Assembly: GCA_905116865.2 (NCBI GenBank)
Contig: CAJHNH020002773.1
Span: forward strand, 1,635,729-1,699,728
Source: Candidula unifasciata
Lineage: Eukaryota > Mollusca > Gastropoda > Stylommatophora > Geomitridae
Length of the DNA stretch: 64,000 nt
Direction of reading: 5' to 3'
Positions 44,301-56,300 of this stretch are shown here, piece after piece. Below the pieces are notes generated by a model. It ran no database searches, was not told where the DNA came from, and saw nothing but the letters and a program-made list of their open reading frames with translations. Every line of letters begins with the position of its first letter. Positions within the stretch are counted from its first letter, which is position 1. The translations under genes and the position numbers were made by a program.

Positions 44301-47300
44301 TTTAGCAGCCGTAAATCTTAATGAAAATGTGAATAGGCCCCATTCTGCCTGGAAACTATATATTTTAAGGGCGACATACAATTTGCGGGAGGGGTGTGAC
44401 TCCGAGGATTAAGGGCTGTGTGGCTAGTGCTGTTCCCCACAAAACTGCAGATTAATATTTGTATTTTTATAGGCCCCTTCCCCCTAATGGCAACATTCAA
44501 AATTAGAACGGCTGCCTATGATAGAATATTGAATCTCTTGTGGAAGGAAAGGGGAAACCATCATGTACAATTTTTGTGTGCCTAAAATAAGAAAATGGAC
44601 AAGCTGAATTAATGGTAGAGGGGCATGTTTAGTAAACTATCCCAGTTGATGTTCATGTTTATTCAATGGATCAACATCATGGCGCATGGTTGTAACAGAT
44701 AAGTGCTACGTTCTACTTCTAACTCAAGCCTGAGCCTGAAGCACAAACTCTGTTGCACCGACGAGAATCCTGAAATACTTTGGGTAGAATTTTAACTCCA
44801 AATTGTTTTCTGGGCAGCGCCGTTAGGCGACTCTTTTCGATTTAAAACTGCCAAGGGATTTTTTTTACGTGCTCAAGAATACACACGGCCACATGAAAAA
44901 AAAAATAATCGCCAGCCTTCACAGGGGCCTAAACCCGGGACCTCCAGCACTCGAGGCAGACACCATACCTCAAGACCACACAGCCCCACCACCCCCCCCC
45001 CCCACCCCCCCAAAAAAACCCCATCCCAGTGCTGGGAGTAGATAACCCGTGACTACCCTGGTTGTGAGTCAGTATCCATGATTGCTGTGTGTTTCAGGTG
45101 CTGTATGTCTGCCTGGGGACTCCAGCTGGCTACGTGTCAGCAAGGATGTACAAAAGTAAGATCCCATCTGTTCTGTTTTATAGATCACAATCATTTGTCT
45201 TTCTACTACTCTTTTATTCCTATTATTGTTATGTATTGTTATAAGTTATAGATCACAATCATTTGTCTTTCTGCTACTCTTGTATTCCTATTATTGTTAT
45301 GTATTGTTATAAGTTATAGATCACAATCATTTGTCTTTCTGCTACTCTTGTATTCCTATTATTGTTATGTATTGTTATAAGTTATAGATCACAATCATTT
45401 GTCTTTCTGCTACTCTTGTATTCCTATTATTGTTATGTATTGTTATAAGTTATAGATCATTATCATTTGTATTTCTGCTACTATTTTATTCCTATTATTG
45501 TTATGTATTGTTATAAGTTATAGATCATTATCATTTGTATTTCTGCTACTATTTTATTCCTATTATTGTTATGTATTGTTATAAGTTATAGATCATTATC
45601 ATTTGTATTTCTGCTACTATTTTATTCCTATTATTGTTATGTATTGTTATAAGTTATAGATCATTATCATTTGTATTTCTGCTACTATTTTATTCCTTAT
45701 TATTGTTATGTATTGTTATAAGTTATAGATCATTATCATTTGTATTTCTGCTACTATTTTATTCCTATTATTGTTATGTATTGTTATAAGTTATAGATCA
45801 TTATCATTTGTATTTCTGCTACTCTTGTATTCCTATTATTGTTATGTATTGTTATAAGTTATAGATCATTATCATTTGTATTTCTGCTACTATTTTATTC
45901 CTATTATTGTTATGTATTGTTATAAGTTATAGATCATTATCATTTGTATTTCTGCTACTATTTTATTCCTATTATTGTTATGTATTGTTATAAGTTATAG
46001 ATCATTATCATTTGTATTTCTGCTACTCTTTTATTCCTATTATTGTTATGTATTGTTATAAGTTATAGATCATTATCATTTGTATTTCTGCTACTATTTT
46101 ATTCCTATTATTGTTATGTATTGTTATAAGTTATAGATCATTATCATTTGTATTTCTGCTACTATTTTATTCCTATTATTGTTATATATTTTATAAGTTA
46201 TAATTATCATTTGTATTTCTGCTACTGTTTTATTCCTATTATTGTTTTATATTTTATAAGTTATAATTATCATTTGTATTTCTGCTACTATTTTATTCCT
46301 ATTATTGTTGTATATTTTATAAGTTATAATTATCATTTGTATTTCTGCTACTATTTTATTCCTATTATTGTTATATATTTTATAAGTTATAGATCATTAT
46401 CATTTGTATTTCTGCTACTATTTTATTCCTATTATTGTTATGTATTGTTGTAAGTTATAGATCATTATCATTTGTATTTCTGCTACTATTTTATTCCTAT
46501 TATTGTTATATATTTTATAAGTTATAATTATCATTTGTATTTCTACTAATCTTTTATTTCTACTATTGTTATATATTATCACTATTACTTTTATGACTAT
46601 TTTTCATCTTCCTTTATTTCATTCCATTTTATTTTGTTAATTTCTTATCACCTTTTTATAGTTTCTTACGTGACTGCTTGGTGGGCGCTGGTGGTTGGAG
46701 TACTCTCCCTTTTGTTATTGTTAGTTCAGGTTTTAGGGTCATATTCACACCGAGCCAGGAATGCAGAGGCTTTGTAGCTTTTCATACGTTATGTATTACT
46801 TTTACATTACATGCAGCTTGTTCTGTGAAACAAGGGTTAATTTGTTTGTTTTCTATTTAGCTTTTGGTGGAGAGAAATGGAAGTCGAATGTGATTCTGAC
46901 AGCATTTTTCTGCCCTGGGTAAGTTGAAAAATATTTCTTTCATGCAATCCTTTCTTGTTGAATTTCTGTGCTTACTCTTTTTGCCTAGGTAACCTTCATG
47001 TGTGTGTGTTCTTGTTTCTTCCTGTGTGTTTATTCTTTTTTCTTTTTGTGTTTTTGTTTCTTCCTGTGTGAGTGTTCTCACTTTTTCCTCTTTATTTGTG
47101 TGTTTTTTCTTCATTTTCTATGTATGTTCTTCTTTCTTCCTGTTTGTGTTCTTTTGTTGCTTCCTGTGTGTGTATGTTCTTCTTTTTTCCTGTGTGTGTT
47201 CTTTTATTGCTTCCTCTGTGTGTATGTTCTTGTTTCTTCCTATGTGTGTGTTCTTTTATTGCTTCCTCTGTGTGTATGTTCTTGTTTCTTCCTGTGTGGG

Positions 47301-50300
47301 TGTTCTCGCTTCTGTATGTGGGTGTTCTTTCTTTTTATGTATGTGTGTTTTTGTTTCTTTCTGTGTGTATATTCTTGTTTCTTCCTATGTGTGTGTGTTC
47401 TTATTTCTTCCTATATGTGTAGTTCTGGTTTCTTCCTGTGTGTGTTTGTGTTCTTATTTTTTCCTATGTGTATGTTCTTGTTTATTTCTGTGTGTATTCT
47501 TTTTTCTTTCTATTTGTGTGTTCTTTTTTTTTCCCCATATGTGTTTTTTCATCTCTTCCTTTGTTTTCTTATTTCTTCCAGTGTAAATTATCCTGACTCA
47601 CAAATATTTTATGATTGTCTACAGCGTGGTGTTTGGCATTTTCTTTTTCCTGAACCTGGTGCTGTGGAGTTACGGAAGCTCGGCTGCGATCCCCTTCACC
47701 ACCCTACTAGCCCTGCTAGCGCTGTGGTTTGGTATCTCTGTGCCTCTGGCCTTCATTGGGGCTTACTTCGGCTTTAGGAAACGGGTAAGTGTGGTGGTAT
47801 TTGTTCACTGGTCTCTGTACCTCTCGCCTTCATTTGGGCTGACTTTGGCTTTAGGAAATGGGTCAATGTGGTGGTGTTTGTTCACTGGTTTCACTATGTG
47901 GATTCTTTTTTAAGGGAAAACAGAAATAACCCATTGCTTCCTAAAAAGTGTGTCTTAAAAGATGTCTAATTAATCCTTTAATAATGCTTAGAAGTAAAAT
48001 AGAGGCTTTTGAGCTGACATGCTGTAGAAAGATTCTCAGAATACAGCGGACCCAGAAGAGAAGAAATACCAACATTTTAAAAGATCTGGACATCAGGGAA
48101 GATTGGCTAATAAACAGCATCTTGTCTCAGAAGCTAAAATATTTTGGTCACATAAAGCGCCATGGCGAATTAAAAAAAAAAAAAAAATTGCCGAAGGCAT
48201 AGTGCCAGGAAGGAGGGGCAGGGGCCAGCCAACACGAAGATAGGCACAGGATATAAGTGACGCCTTGAATGTGGAAGTACCCGAGGCAGAAGAGCTGGCG
48301 AGAGACCGAATTTCTTCCAGGCCGACCGACGCTGTACAGAGAACCTGCTAGATTACTGTCGTATGGCAGTTTTGTCGCGCACCTTTACTAACGGAATATT
48401 TTCACAATCCCTCAGGTGCTCTGAGACAGGGGTGTTTTGAATGGTGGCTCTCGCTCGTCTAGAGGCCTAACCCTCGGTTCAAACTTTCCATTCAACCTGT
48501 CTCAGGGATGAGGTGACTCGAGCTCTGACTCCACAGGGTTATTATGAACTCTTGGGTACCTCTCGGCCAGACGTCCTCATCACTCTTATGCCCCCAGACT
48601 GGTAACAATGTAACACAGTCGAACAAGTAAACAACAGTGAATACGACAAGACATGACTACCTTTCTGAATGCCACAATGAATTCCAATGAGACAAGACTT
48701 TCCTAAGAACCAGACGACAGATGAACTCAAAATTCAATGTAATAAGTTCACTGTAACAAAGATGACGAAAAATAACCTGAAGAATCAACTGAAAGAATAC
48801 TGAATTCTTTAAAGAACAATGCTAGAGAAAGAGTCTTCCTCCTAATCTACGTCTCTTTCCGGTAGCATCATAGCTGAGGAGTTGGATAGATTGTAAAGGC
48901 CCATTTGGAATCAAGCTGCCTCTAAGTGTCACTCTGACTTATCTGTTTAGATCTTGTAGCTCCTCAGGATGCCGGAGTGAAGTTTCAGACCACCTCACTT
49001 CGTAGAATGACTACACAGGAACGATGTGGCTTCTGTAATTGATCAAGGATGATCAACTCGAGATCGGAAGATGTCGACTCTAGTACCGTCTGCACACTCA
49101 GCAATAGCAATACACGCCACGTCAATAGCTTCTAGGGTGGTGCTTGGTGGAAGCACTCAGTTAGACCAATTCACCCTACGTCAATAGCTTCTAGGGTGGT
49201 GCTTGGTGGAAGCACTCGGTTAGATGGTGTCAGGTGGAAGCACTCGGTTAGATGGTGCCAGGTGGAAGCACTCGGTTAGATGGCGGACGCTCGTTGGATC
49301 TTCAGAAATCCTGAAAAACACAAAGCAACACCCATGAGCGAACCGTACCCAATGCACCTAGTCAATCAATGTCCTTACCATCTCCTCATGCTCAGATAAC
49401 TTGAGGTTAATCCAAACCATGAAGGTTGGTTACCTCTATCTTGGAATCCATTCAGTGTACCAGAGTGAGCACCAGATCATTAACTCGAATAGTTTCTGAA
49501 TTCAATCCTGTAGCGAAAGCCAGGCAGATCTCCATGATTTCCCCTCCCTTTTAATATACCTTTTTCACCAATTGGAAAGATAAGGTAGAGGGGATGAAAT
49601 CAAAACTAAGATCGAAGGAAATATGCTTCGAAAGTAGTACGACAGTCTAAGCTTGTTGTGGTTACGAAGCTCCTAGCAACAGCGGATATGACGTCATGTC
49701 TGCCGCGAAGCTTCTTGTCATTCACAACGGTTCAGCGACTAACCAAGTTCAGAGACCGAATAACAGCAAACAACTAATCATACAAAGTTAACAATACCAT
49801 AAACCCACTCCAGATATGTGGATTGATTGATCCGAAGAGGTTTAGAAGGCCGGTTCTAAGAATTCTCCGAGAAATGTTAGCCGAAAGTGTATTCCAATCT
49901 GGAGCTCTATTCGCCGTCTTCCATCGCAAGGATCGTAGACAAACAGATTCGCATTATCAATCTGCTGACCTTACTTACCCACACTACAGACACTCTAAGC
50001 ACAAATATTCAATTAATAACCCTTATGAAAACTCACCCATGATAAATGAAAAGAGAATAAAGAATCTTGTCTTTTTAACGGTCAAGTGGCAACACACCCG
50101 AAAAGCATCTGCCTCATAGACCGGACCATAGAGAAGTGACGCATACAAATACGTTCCCCAACTACAGCAGTTGGCGTAAGAATCCTGCTCATGTATGCAG
50201 TGCAATGGCTAGACAATTTATTTTAAATAGGCGTGGAAAATGTGTCCTAACGTGTAAATCGACACTAAAAGCCTAAAAGAATCAATATCAGAGTGATTTA

Positions 50301-53300
50301 TAGGGATTTTTCTTAACTGGACACCCCCCCCCCCCCCCACACACACACACAAACGAACTAGATAACCACGGTTGGCCCATTGTATATCATAGTTACAATG
50401 ACGATTCTGGGGGTGTTCAGACTGTGGACCTGCCCAAGGCGGTAGATGTGTGTATACTGTCATGCTACAGAGATGATGATGAATTACGGGTGTTTCCTTC
50501 AAAATTAGAGTGTGTCTGCCTGAGAGGTGAGGAACCAAAAGTCTGCATTCAAATAAGGCAGATCTGTAGAACGTATGTGCACTCAAAACTCAAGTTCTGG
50601 AACAAAACCAAAGTCCATAAGTCGGCTAACAGCCAGAGTTTACTGCCGGTGAACGTGAAGAAGAAGAAGATCAGTCAGGTGTCATCTCCAGAGTGAAGGT
50701 TGGCTGCAGTGGATCTTCAATTTCTGTCTTTTCCCATGGATGTACACTCTTCAACTGCTCTTGAGGTTGTCCTGCCACTTGTATCGCTGTCTGCCTCTTG
50801 CCTGCTTGCCTTCCGGTATGGTTTTGATAAAGTGTGATGTCTTGTAACGGGGCTGAGGTATTTCACCTGTCTCTTTTTCGGTCAAATTTACCAGATGTCA
50901 CTAACTTTTCAATTGTTTGTGTTAAAACTGAGGGAGGAGAGCGGAATCCAGCGCCATGTGGGACACAATCATGCCTTTTAGAAGCCAGACCTTTCCCGTT
51001 TGGGTTCCAGGGTCCCATCCTCTGCTTCTTAGCAAGCATGTCATAAAAGGCAACTAATAAGGGATTTTTTATGATATGCCGAAAGGCGCAGGTATCACAG
51101 TCCAGCTGTAAATCATTGCACAATATACCAACCACCCTTTAAAGGGGAATGCAGAAGAAGAAGAGACATATAATCACAACGAAGAACTAAGAACAATGGT
51201 AGGCACAGTACCGGTGATTGAGTCCATAGAACATCAAAGACTCGAATGGTTTGGTCATCTAGTCAGAATGCAACAAAATCAACCAGCAGCTAGAGCATTT
51301 AACATGAGAACAGCGGGTTGCAAGGCATGAGGCTGACCAAGAAACACATGGGTGGACGGAGTAAAAGAGACACTACAGAAACACATTATTACGTTACACA
51401 AGCTATGCTGAAAGGAAGAAAAGGAGGAGGAGGAAGAAGAGCTAAATCTGATTTATGCAATAATTTTGAAGTTATGAAATTAATTAGCATGTTTTTGAGA
51501 GTGTCGGCCTTGTCCTTGCAGCCCATTGAGCATCCTACTCGCACCAACCAGATCCCACGCCAGATCCCGGATCAGTCGCTGTACACCCGCCCCCTGCCGG
51601 GCATCATCATGGGAGGGGTGCTGCCCTTCGGATGTATCTTCATCCAGCTTTTCTTCATTCTCAACAGCATCTGGTAAGTCTTTGGTTGTGATTTATGCCT
51701 GGATACATCTGTGTGGTTTGTGGGTGTGTGTATCCGTGTGGTTTGTGGGCGTATGTATCCATGTGATTTGTGGGTGTATGTAGACATGTGATTTGTGGGT
51801 GTATGTAGCCATGTAATTTGTGGGTATTTGTATCCTTGTGATTTGTGGCTGTATGTATCTGTGTGATTTGTGGGTGTATGTATCCATGTGATTTCTGGGT
51901 GTATGTATCCATGTGATTTCTGGGTGGGTAGTGTATCCTTGTGATTTATGGGTGGGTGTATGTAACCATGTGAATTGTGGGTAGATGTATACATGTGATT
52001 TCTGGGTGGCTGCATCTGTGGGAATTGTGGGTAGATGTATCAGTGTGATTTGTAGGTGAATTTAACCGTAGGAATCCGGGGTAAATGTATTCGTACGGTT
52101 TGTGGGAGAATATAACTGTGTCATTTATTTGTGGCAGGATGTAACCGTGTGATTTCTGGTGGATGTTTCCATGTGGTTTATGGGCGGATCTATCCGTATG
52201 CTTTGTTGGTGGATGTATCTGTGTGGTTTACGGGTGAATGTATGAATATGATTTGTGAATAGATACATTTATCTCGATAGACTAAACTTATGCCATGGTT
52301 ATTAGTTTACAAAGAGGTGAGGAGGCCAGACAAGAGAGCACTGTGCATGAAGCCAAAGAAGAATAAATCAACAGCTGTAGAGACTGAGGCATATTCTCAT
52401 CATCATCATCCAGTGTCTTGCCGAGTGGCGTTGCCGATCATGCCTCTCCACAATCTGCTGTCAGCAAGTGGGTGTATCAGTTTGTGTGTTGACACCTGTC
52501 CATGCCGTGACAAGAGGCTGTCAAGAAACTTCTCTATATTAAGTCATAAACTAAGGACATCAATTGTTGACATCTAGATAGATCAACAACACACCAACAG
52601 TGAGAATCTTCAGATGTGATATATATTCAACCCTGCTCTATGGTGCGAGTCGCCGTGGCAGAGCGGCTAGACGCACGCCGCGGATCGGAAGGTCGTGGGT
52701 TCGCTCCCTGGTGGAGACGGACTATTCTTCAAAAATGACCTTGGCTCCCAGGTCGACTCAGCCTTGAGTGGGTACCGGGTGCAGTCCCGGGAAGTAAAGA
52801 CGGCCGGCGTGATGCTGACCACATCACCCATCTTGTGCCGTTGGTCTATAAAAATATAGGTCTAGCCCTATATGCCCTATACGCCTAAAGGCGTGGAAAG
52901 GGTCCTTTCCTTTTTTTTTTTACTATGGTGCAGAAATTTGGCCAGTGAACAAAAACTAGACAACCGAATTGAGCTTCTGGAAATGTGGATATACAGACGA
53001 ATTGGTCATATTTCATCGAAACGTAATCATCAAATACAGAAATCCTGGAAAGGCTAAGTGAAAAGAAAGAAAAACTGACTGAAAAAAAAGACAGTTGAAA
53101 TATTATATCCACATTAAAAGACATAATAACGCTTAAAAAAACCAAGCTGAAGGGAAGGGTCGAGGGCAAGAGAGCAAGAGGTAGACAATGATACAAGTGG
53201 GAGGACAACATCAAGAAATGGACAAACAGCAGTCTAAGAGAGAGTGCACCAATACAGGAGACAGCATACATTTTAGCCATCTTTCATTGGGAAGACACGA

Positions 53301-56300
53301 TTCGGACAACACCTACATTGTTGCTTGTTTTTATCTCCACAAGTCTTTCCAGACTTATTACATGTTTTTGATGTTTTTTATGATTCAGACACCACCTAAT
53401 ATTGTTGCTTGTTTTGTGTATCTCCGCAGGTCTCACCAGACTTATTACATGTTTGGCTTCTTGTTCCTGGTGTTCATCATCTTGATCATCACCTGCAGTG
53501 AAGCCACCATTCTCCTGTGCTACTTCCACTTATGTGCAGAGGTCAGTCTTGGATTGTGTCTTGTTCTTGCTGGTCATCTGTACTTGCCCGCTTGACCATG
53601 TCATGACAGTCGACTCATTAGAGGTGAAACAGTAAAGGACCCTTTCCCACACTTTCAGGCATATAGGGCAGGACCTATATTGTATAGACCAGTGGGCACT
53701 TGGTGGGTGATGTGTTCAGTATCACGCCTGGCCGCCTTTACAGACTTCTAGAACTAGACCAGATTCCAGGAGTGACTAAACAACCAGAACTTTGTGCCGG
53801 AGTTTACAGCCAGGGACTGCACAGAAACAGAAGATGATTGGTGGTTGTCTGGGAGATGTACTAGTGGGTCACTGGATAGATTGTTGGTTGTCTGGGAGAT
53901 GTACTAGTGGGTCACTGGATAGATTGGTGGTTGTCTGGGAGATGTACTAGTGGGTCACTGGATAGATTGGTGGTTGTCTGGGAGATGTACTAGTGGGTCA
54001 CTGGATAGATTGTTGGTTGTCTGGGAGATGTACTAGTGGGTCACTGGATAGATTGGTGGTTGTCTGGGAGATGTACTAGTGGGTTTCTTCTAAAGCTGTT
54101 CATTTGCCTTAGAAGCAAGGAACCAGCAGTCTGCATACAATTAAGCCATATCTGTAAACTGGATGTGCACTCAAAACTCAACTTCTGGTACAAGACTAAA
54201 GTCCAGAAGTGGATGAGCAACCAGAACTTTCCTCTGGGGTTTACAGCCAGTGAACACAAAGAAGGAACAGAATATGTTTGTTGATCACTTTGGCACTCAT
54301 TAAATGATGTCGTCAGCAATAATGCTGAAGAATAGACAGATAAAATAAATAATGAATATTTGGAATGTTGAATTAAGAATCAACGTCATAGAACACCAGA
54401 CACCCCCATAAGCTCTCTGTCTAGCTTGCATACGTCAACACACCGGCATAACTTGGAGAAATATCCAAAGGACGCTAACTACCCGGGACCTCTGAAGCAA
54501 TGCTTGCCACTCTGCGTGGAGCATACCTGACTCCACCTTTCTCAGCATGCTTTGTGAGTCAGTTACAATGACGACATGTATGTACAGCTGATTCTCAAGC
54601 CAACGGAAGGCAGCAGTGACTGCCTCCACCTCCATTCTCAAACTAGACGTTGTGATGTCATATGCCAGGCTTTTTTTGTGGGCAGGTAAATAGTCAGACA
54701 TTCAATGGCAGATATTAAAGTTGGTAAATGAAGTTGGTAAATGGGCGGAAAGATGGGATACTCAAATTAGTAGTTTGATGGATGAAAGTCCCCATGGGGG
54801 TTCTGGGGCCCAGAAAGCATGTCAAAAGAGTTGACTGGTTTGGGGCTTCCTTCCAAGTCTGGCTGCATCTGCAACCAACAGTCTGCATACAAAAATGTCA
54901 GATCTGTTAAATCTATGTGCATATTCAAGACTAAGTCCAGGAATGGATGACCAACCAGACCTTTTCTTTGGACTTTACAACCAGTGAATGCAAAGAAGAA
55001 AAAGAAAAAAGATGGATAGTATACTACAAAATAGATATATATGCGTAGGTGAATGGATTAAAAAGGTAATTAACTGGATGAATGGATGGATGGTAACTAC
55101 AGCGAATGTAGTAAGTACCAATTCAGTCATCATCGCTGAAAATGCCTGCCCAACACATAAACCCAGCACGCCTTGTTTGCTTGCATTCAGTTGTGTTGAT
55201 TATCTCGCCCAGGTAGCACTTTAACTTAAACAAAATCATAACATTAACTGTGGGTCTTGTACACTGGTCACTGTAGACAGGTAGGAAAAATGACATTTTC
55301 AGGGAATTGGACCCAACTTCAAGGGTCAATCGAGTGACTTCTCGGGGCCAAAAGTGTTAATTGTTGTACTCTGTTACTTTTCAGGACTACCACTGGTGGT
55401 GGAGGTCGTTTCTCACAAGTGGCTTCACAGCCATCTACTTCTTCTTCTACTGCATCCACTACTTCTTCACCAAGCTGGAGATGAGTGGCTTCACCAACAC
55501 CTTCCTCTACTTCGGCTACACCACCATCATCGTTTTCTTGTTCTTCATTGTTACAGGTCAGTGCTGTTGATTCTTTGTTTGTGTGTTTGTCAGCCATTTA
55601 GATAGAAGACTGATATCTCAGGTTATTTAGATATGGTGTGTCTTCGTTCAGGTTATTGAGATATGTATGGTATGTCTCGCCAGCAAGGAGATCAAAATTA
55701 GAATTTTGAGAGTATGCATCGTCCCTGTAGCAACACACAGATGTGAGTCGTGGACTCGGAAGCTGAAATATTTTGGTTATAACAAGCACCATGGCGGATT
55801 GGAAAGAATAATAGCAGAAGGCATGGTACCAGGAAGGAGGGGCAGGGGCTGACTGACACGAAGATGGGCACAGGATATAAGTGACTACTTGAGTGTGAAA
55901 GTACATGAGGCGGGAGAGCTGGCGATAGACCGAGTTTCTTTCAGGCAGACCATGATGAGAGCGAGGTTTTGCAAAGGACCTGCTACATGATGATGATGGT
56001 ATGTCTTTGTTCAGGTTATTTAGATAGAAGACTGTTATCTCAAGTTATTTAGATAGAAGACTGGTATGTCTGCCTCAGGTAATTTAGATAGAAGACTGGT
56101 ATGTCTGCCTCAGGTAATTTAGATAGAAGACTGGTATGTCTGCCTCAGATTATTTAGATAGAAGACTGGTATGTCTGCCTCAGGTAGTTTAGATAGAAGA
56201 CTGGTATGTCTGCCTCAGGTAATTTAGATAGAAGATCAGCACATCTGCCTCAGGTTATTTAGATAGAAGACTGGTATGTCTGCCTCAGGTAATTTAGATA

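Noticed and set aside
46985..47777. 259-codon Cys/Phe/Val-rich frame resembling a membrane protein
   Set aside because: It is a translated T/G-rich repeat in intron 13 that runs into exon 14 in the wrong frame; the hydrophobicity is compositional.
48361..50200. LTR retrotransposon or solo LTR
   Set aside because: I looked for matching ends, a primer-binding site and gag/pol motifs and found none. A genome-wide copy search would decide.
51572..52015. Minus-strand His/Thr-rich repeat protein resembling a tandem-repeat surface protein
   Set aside because: Antisense translation of the ~24-bp GTGATTTGTGGGTGTATG array in intron 15.
52645..52720. Genuine tRNA gene with A and B boxes
   Set aside because: It lacks a complete cloverleaf and is followed by the conserved S1 SINE body and tail; the same unit occurs elsewhere in the window.
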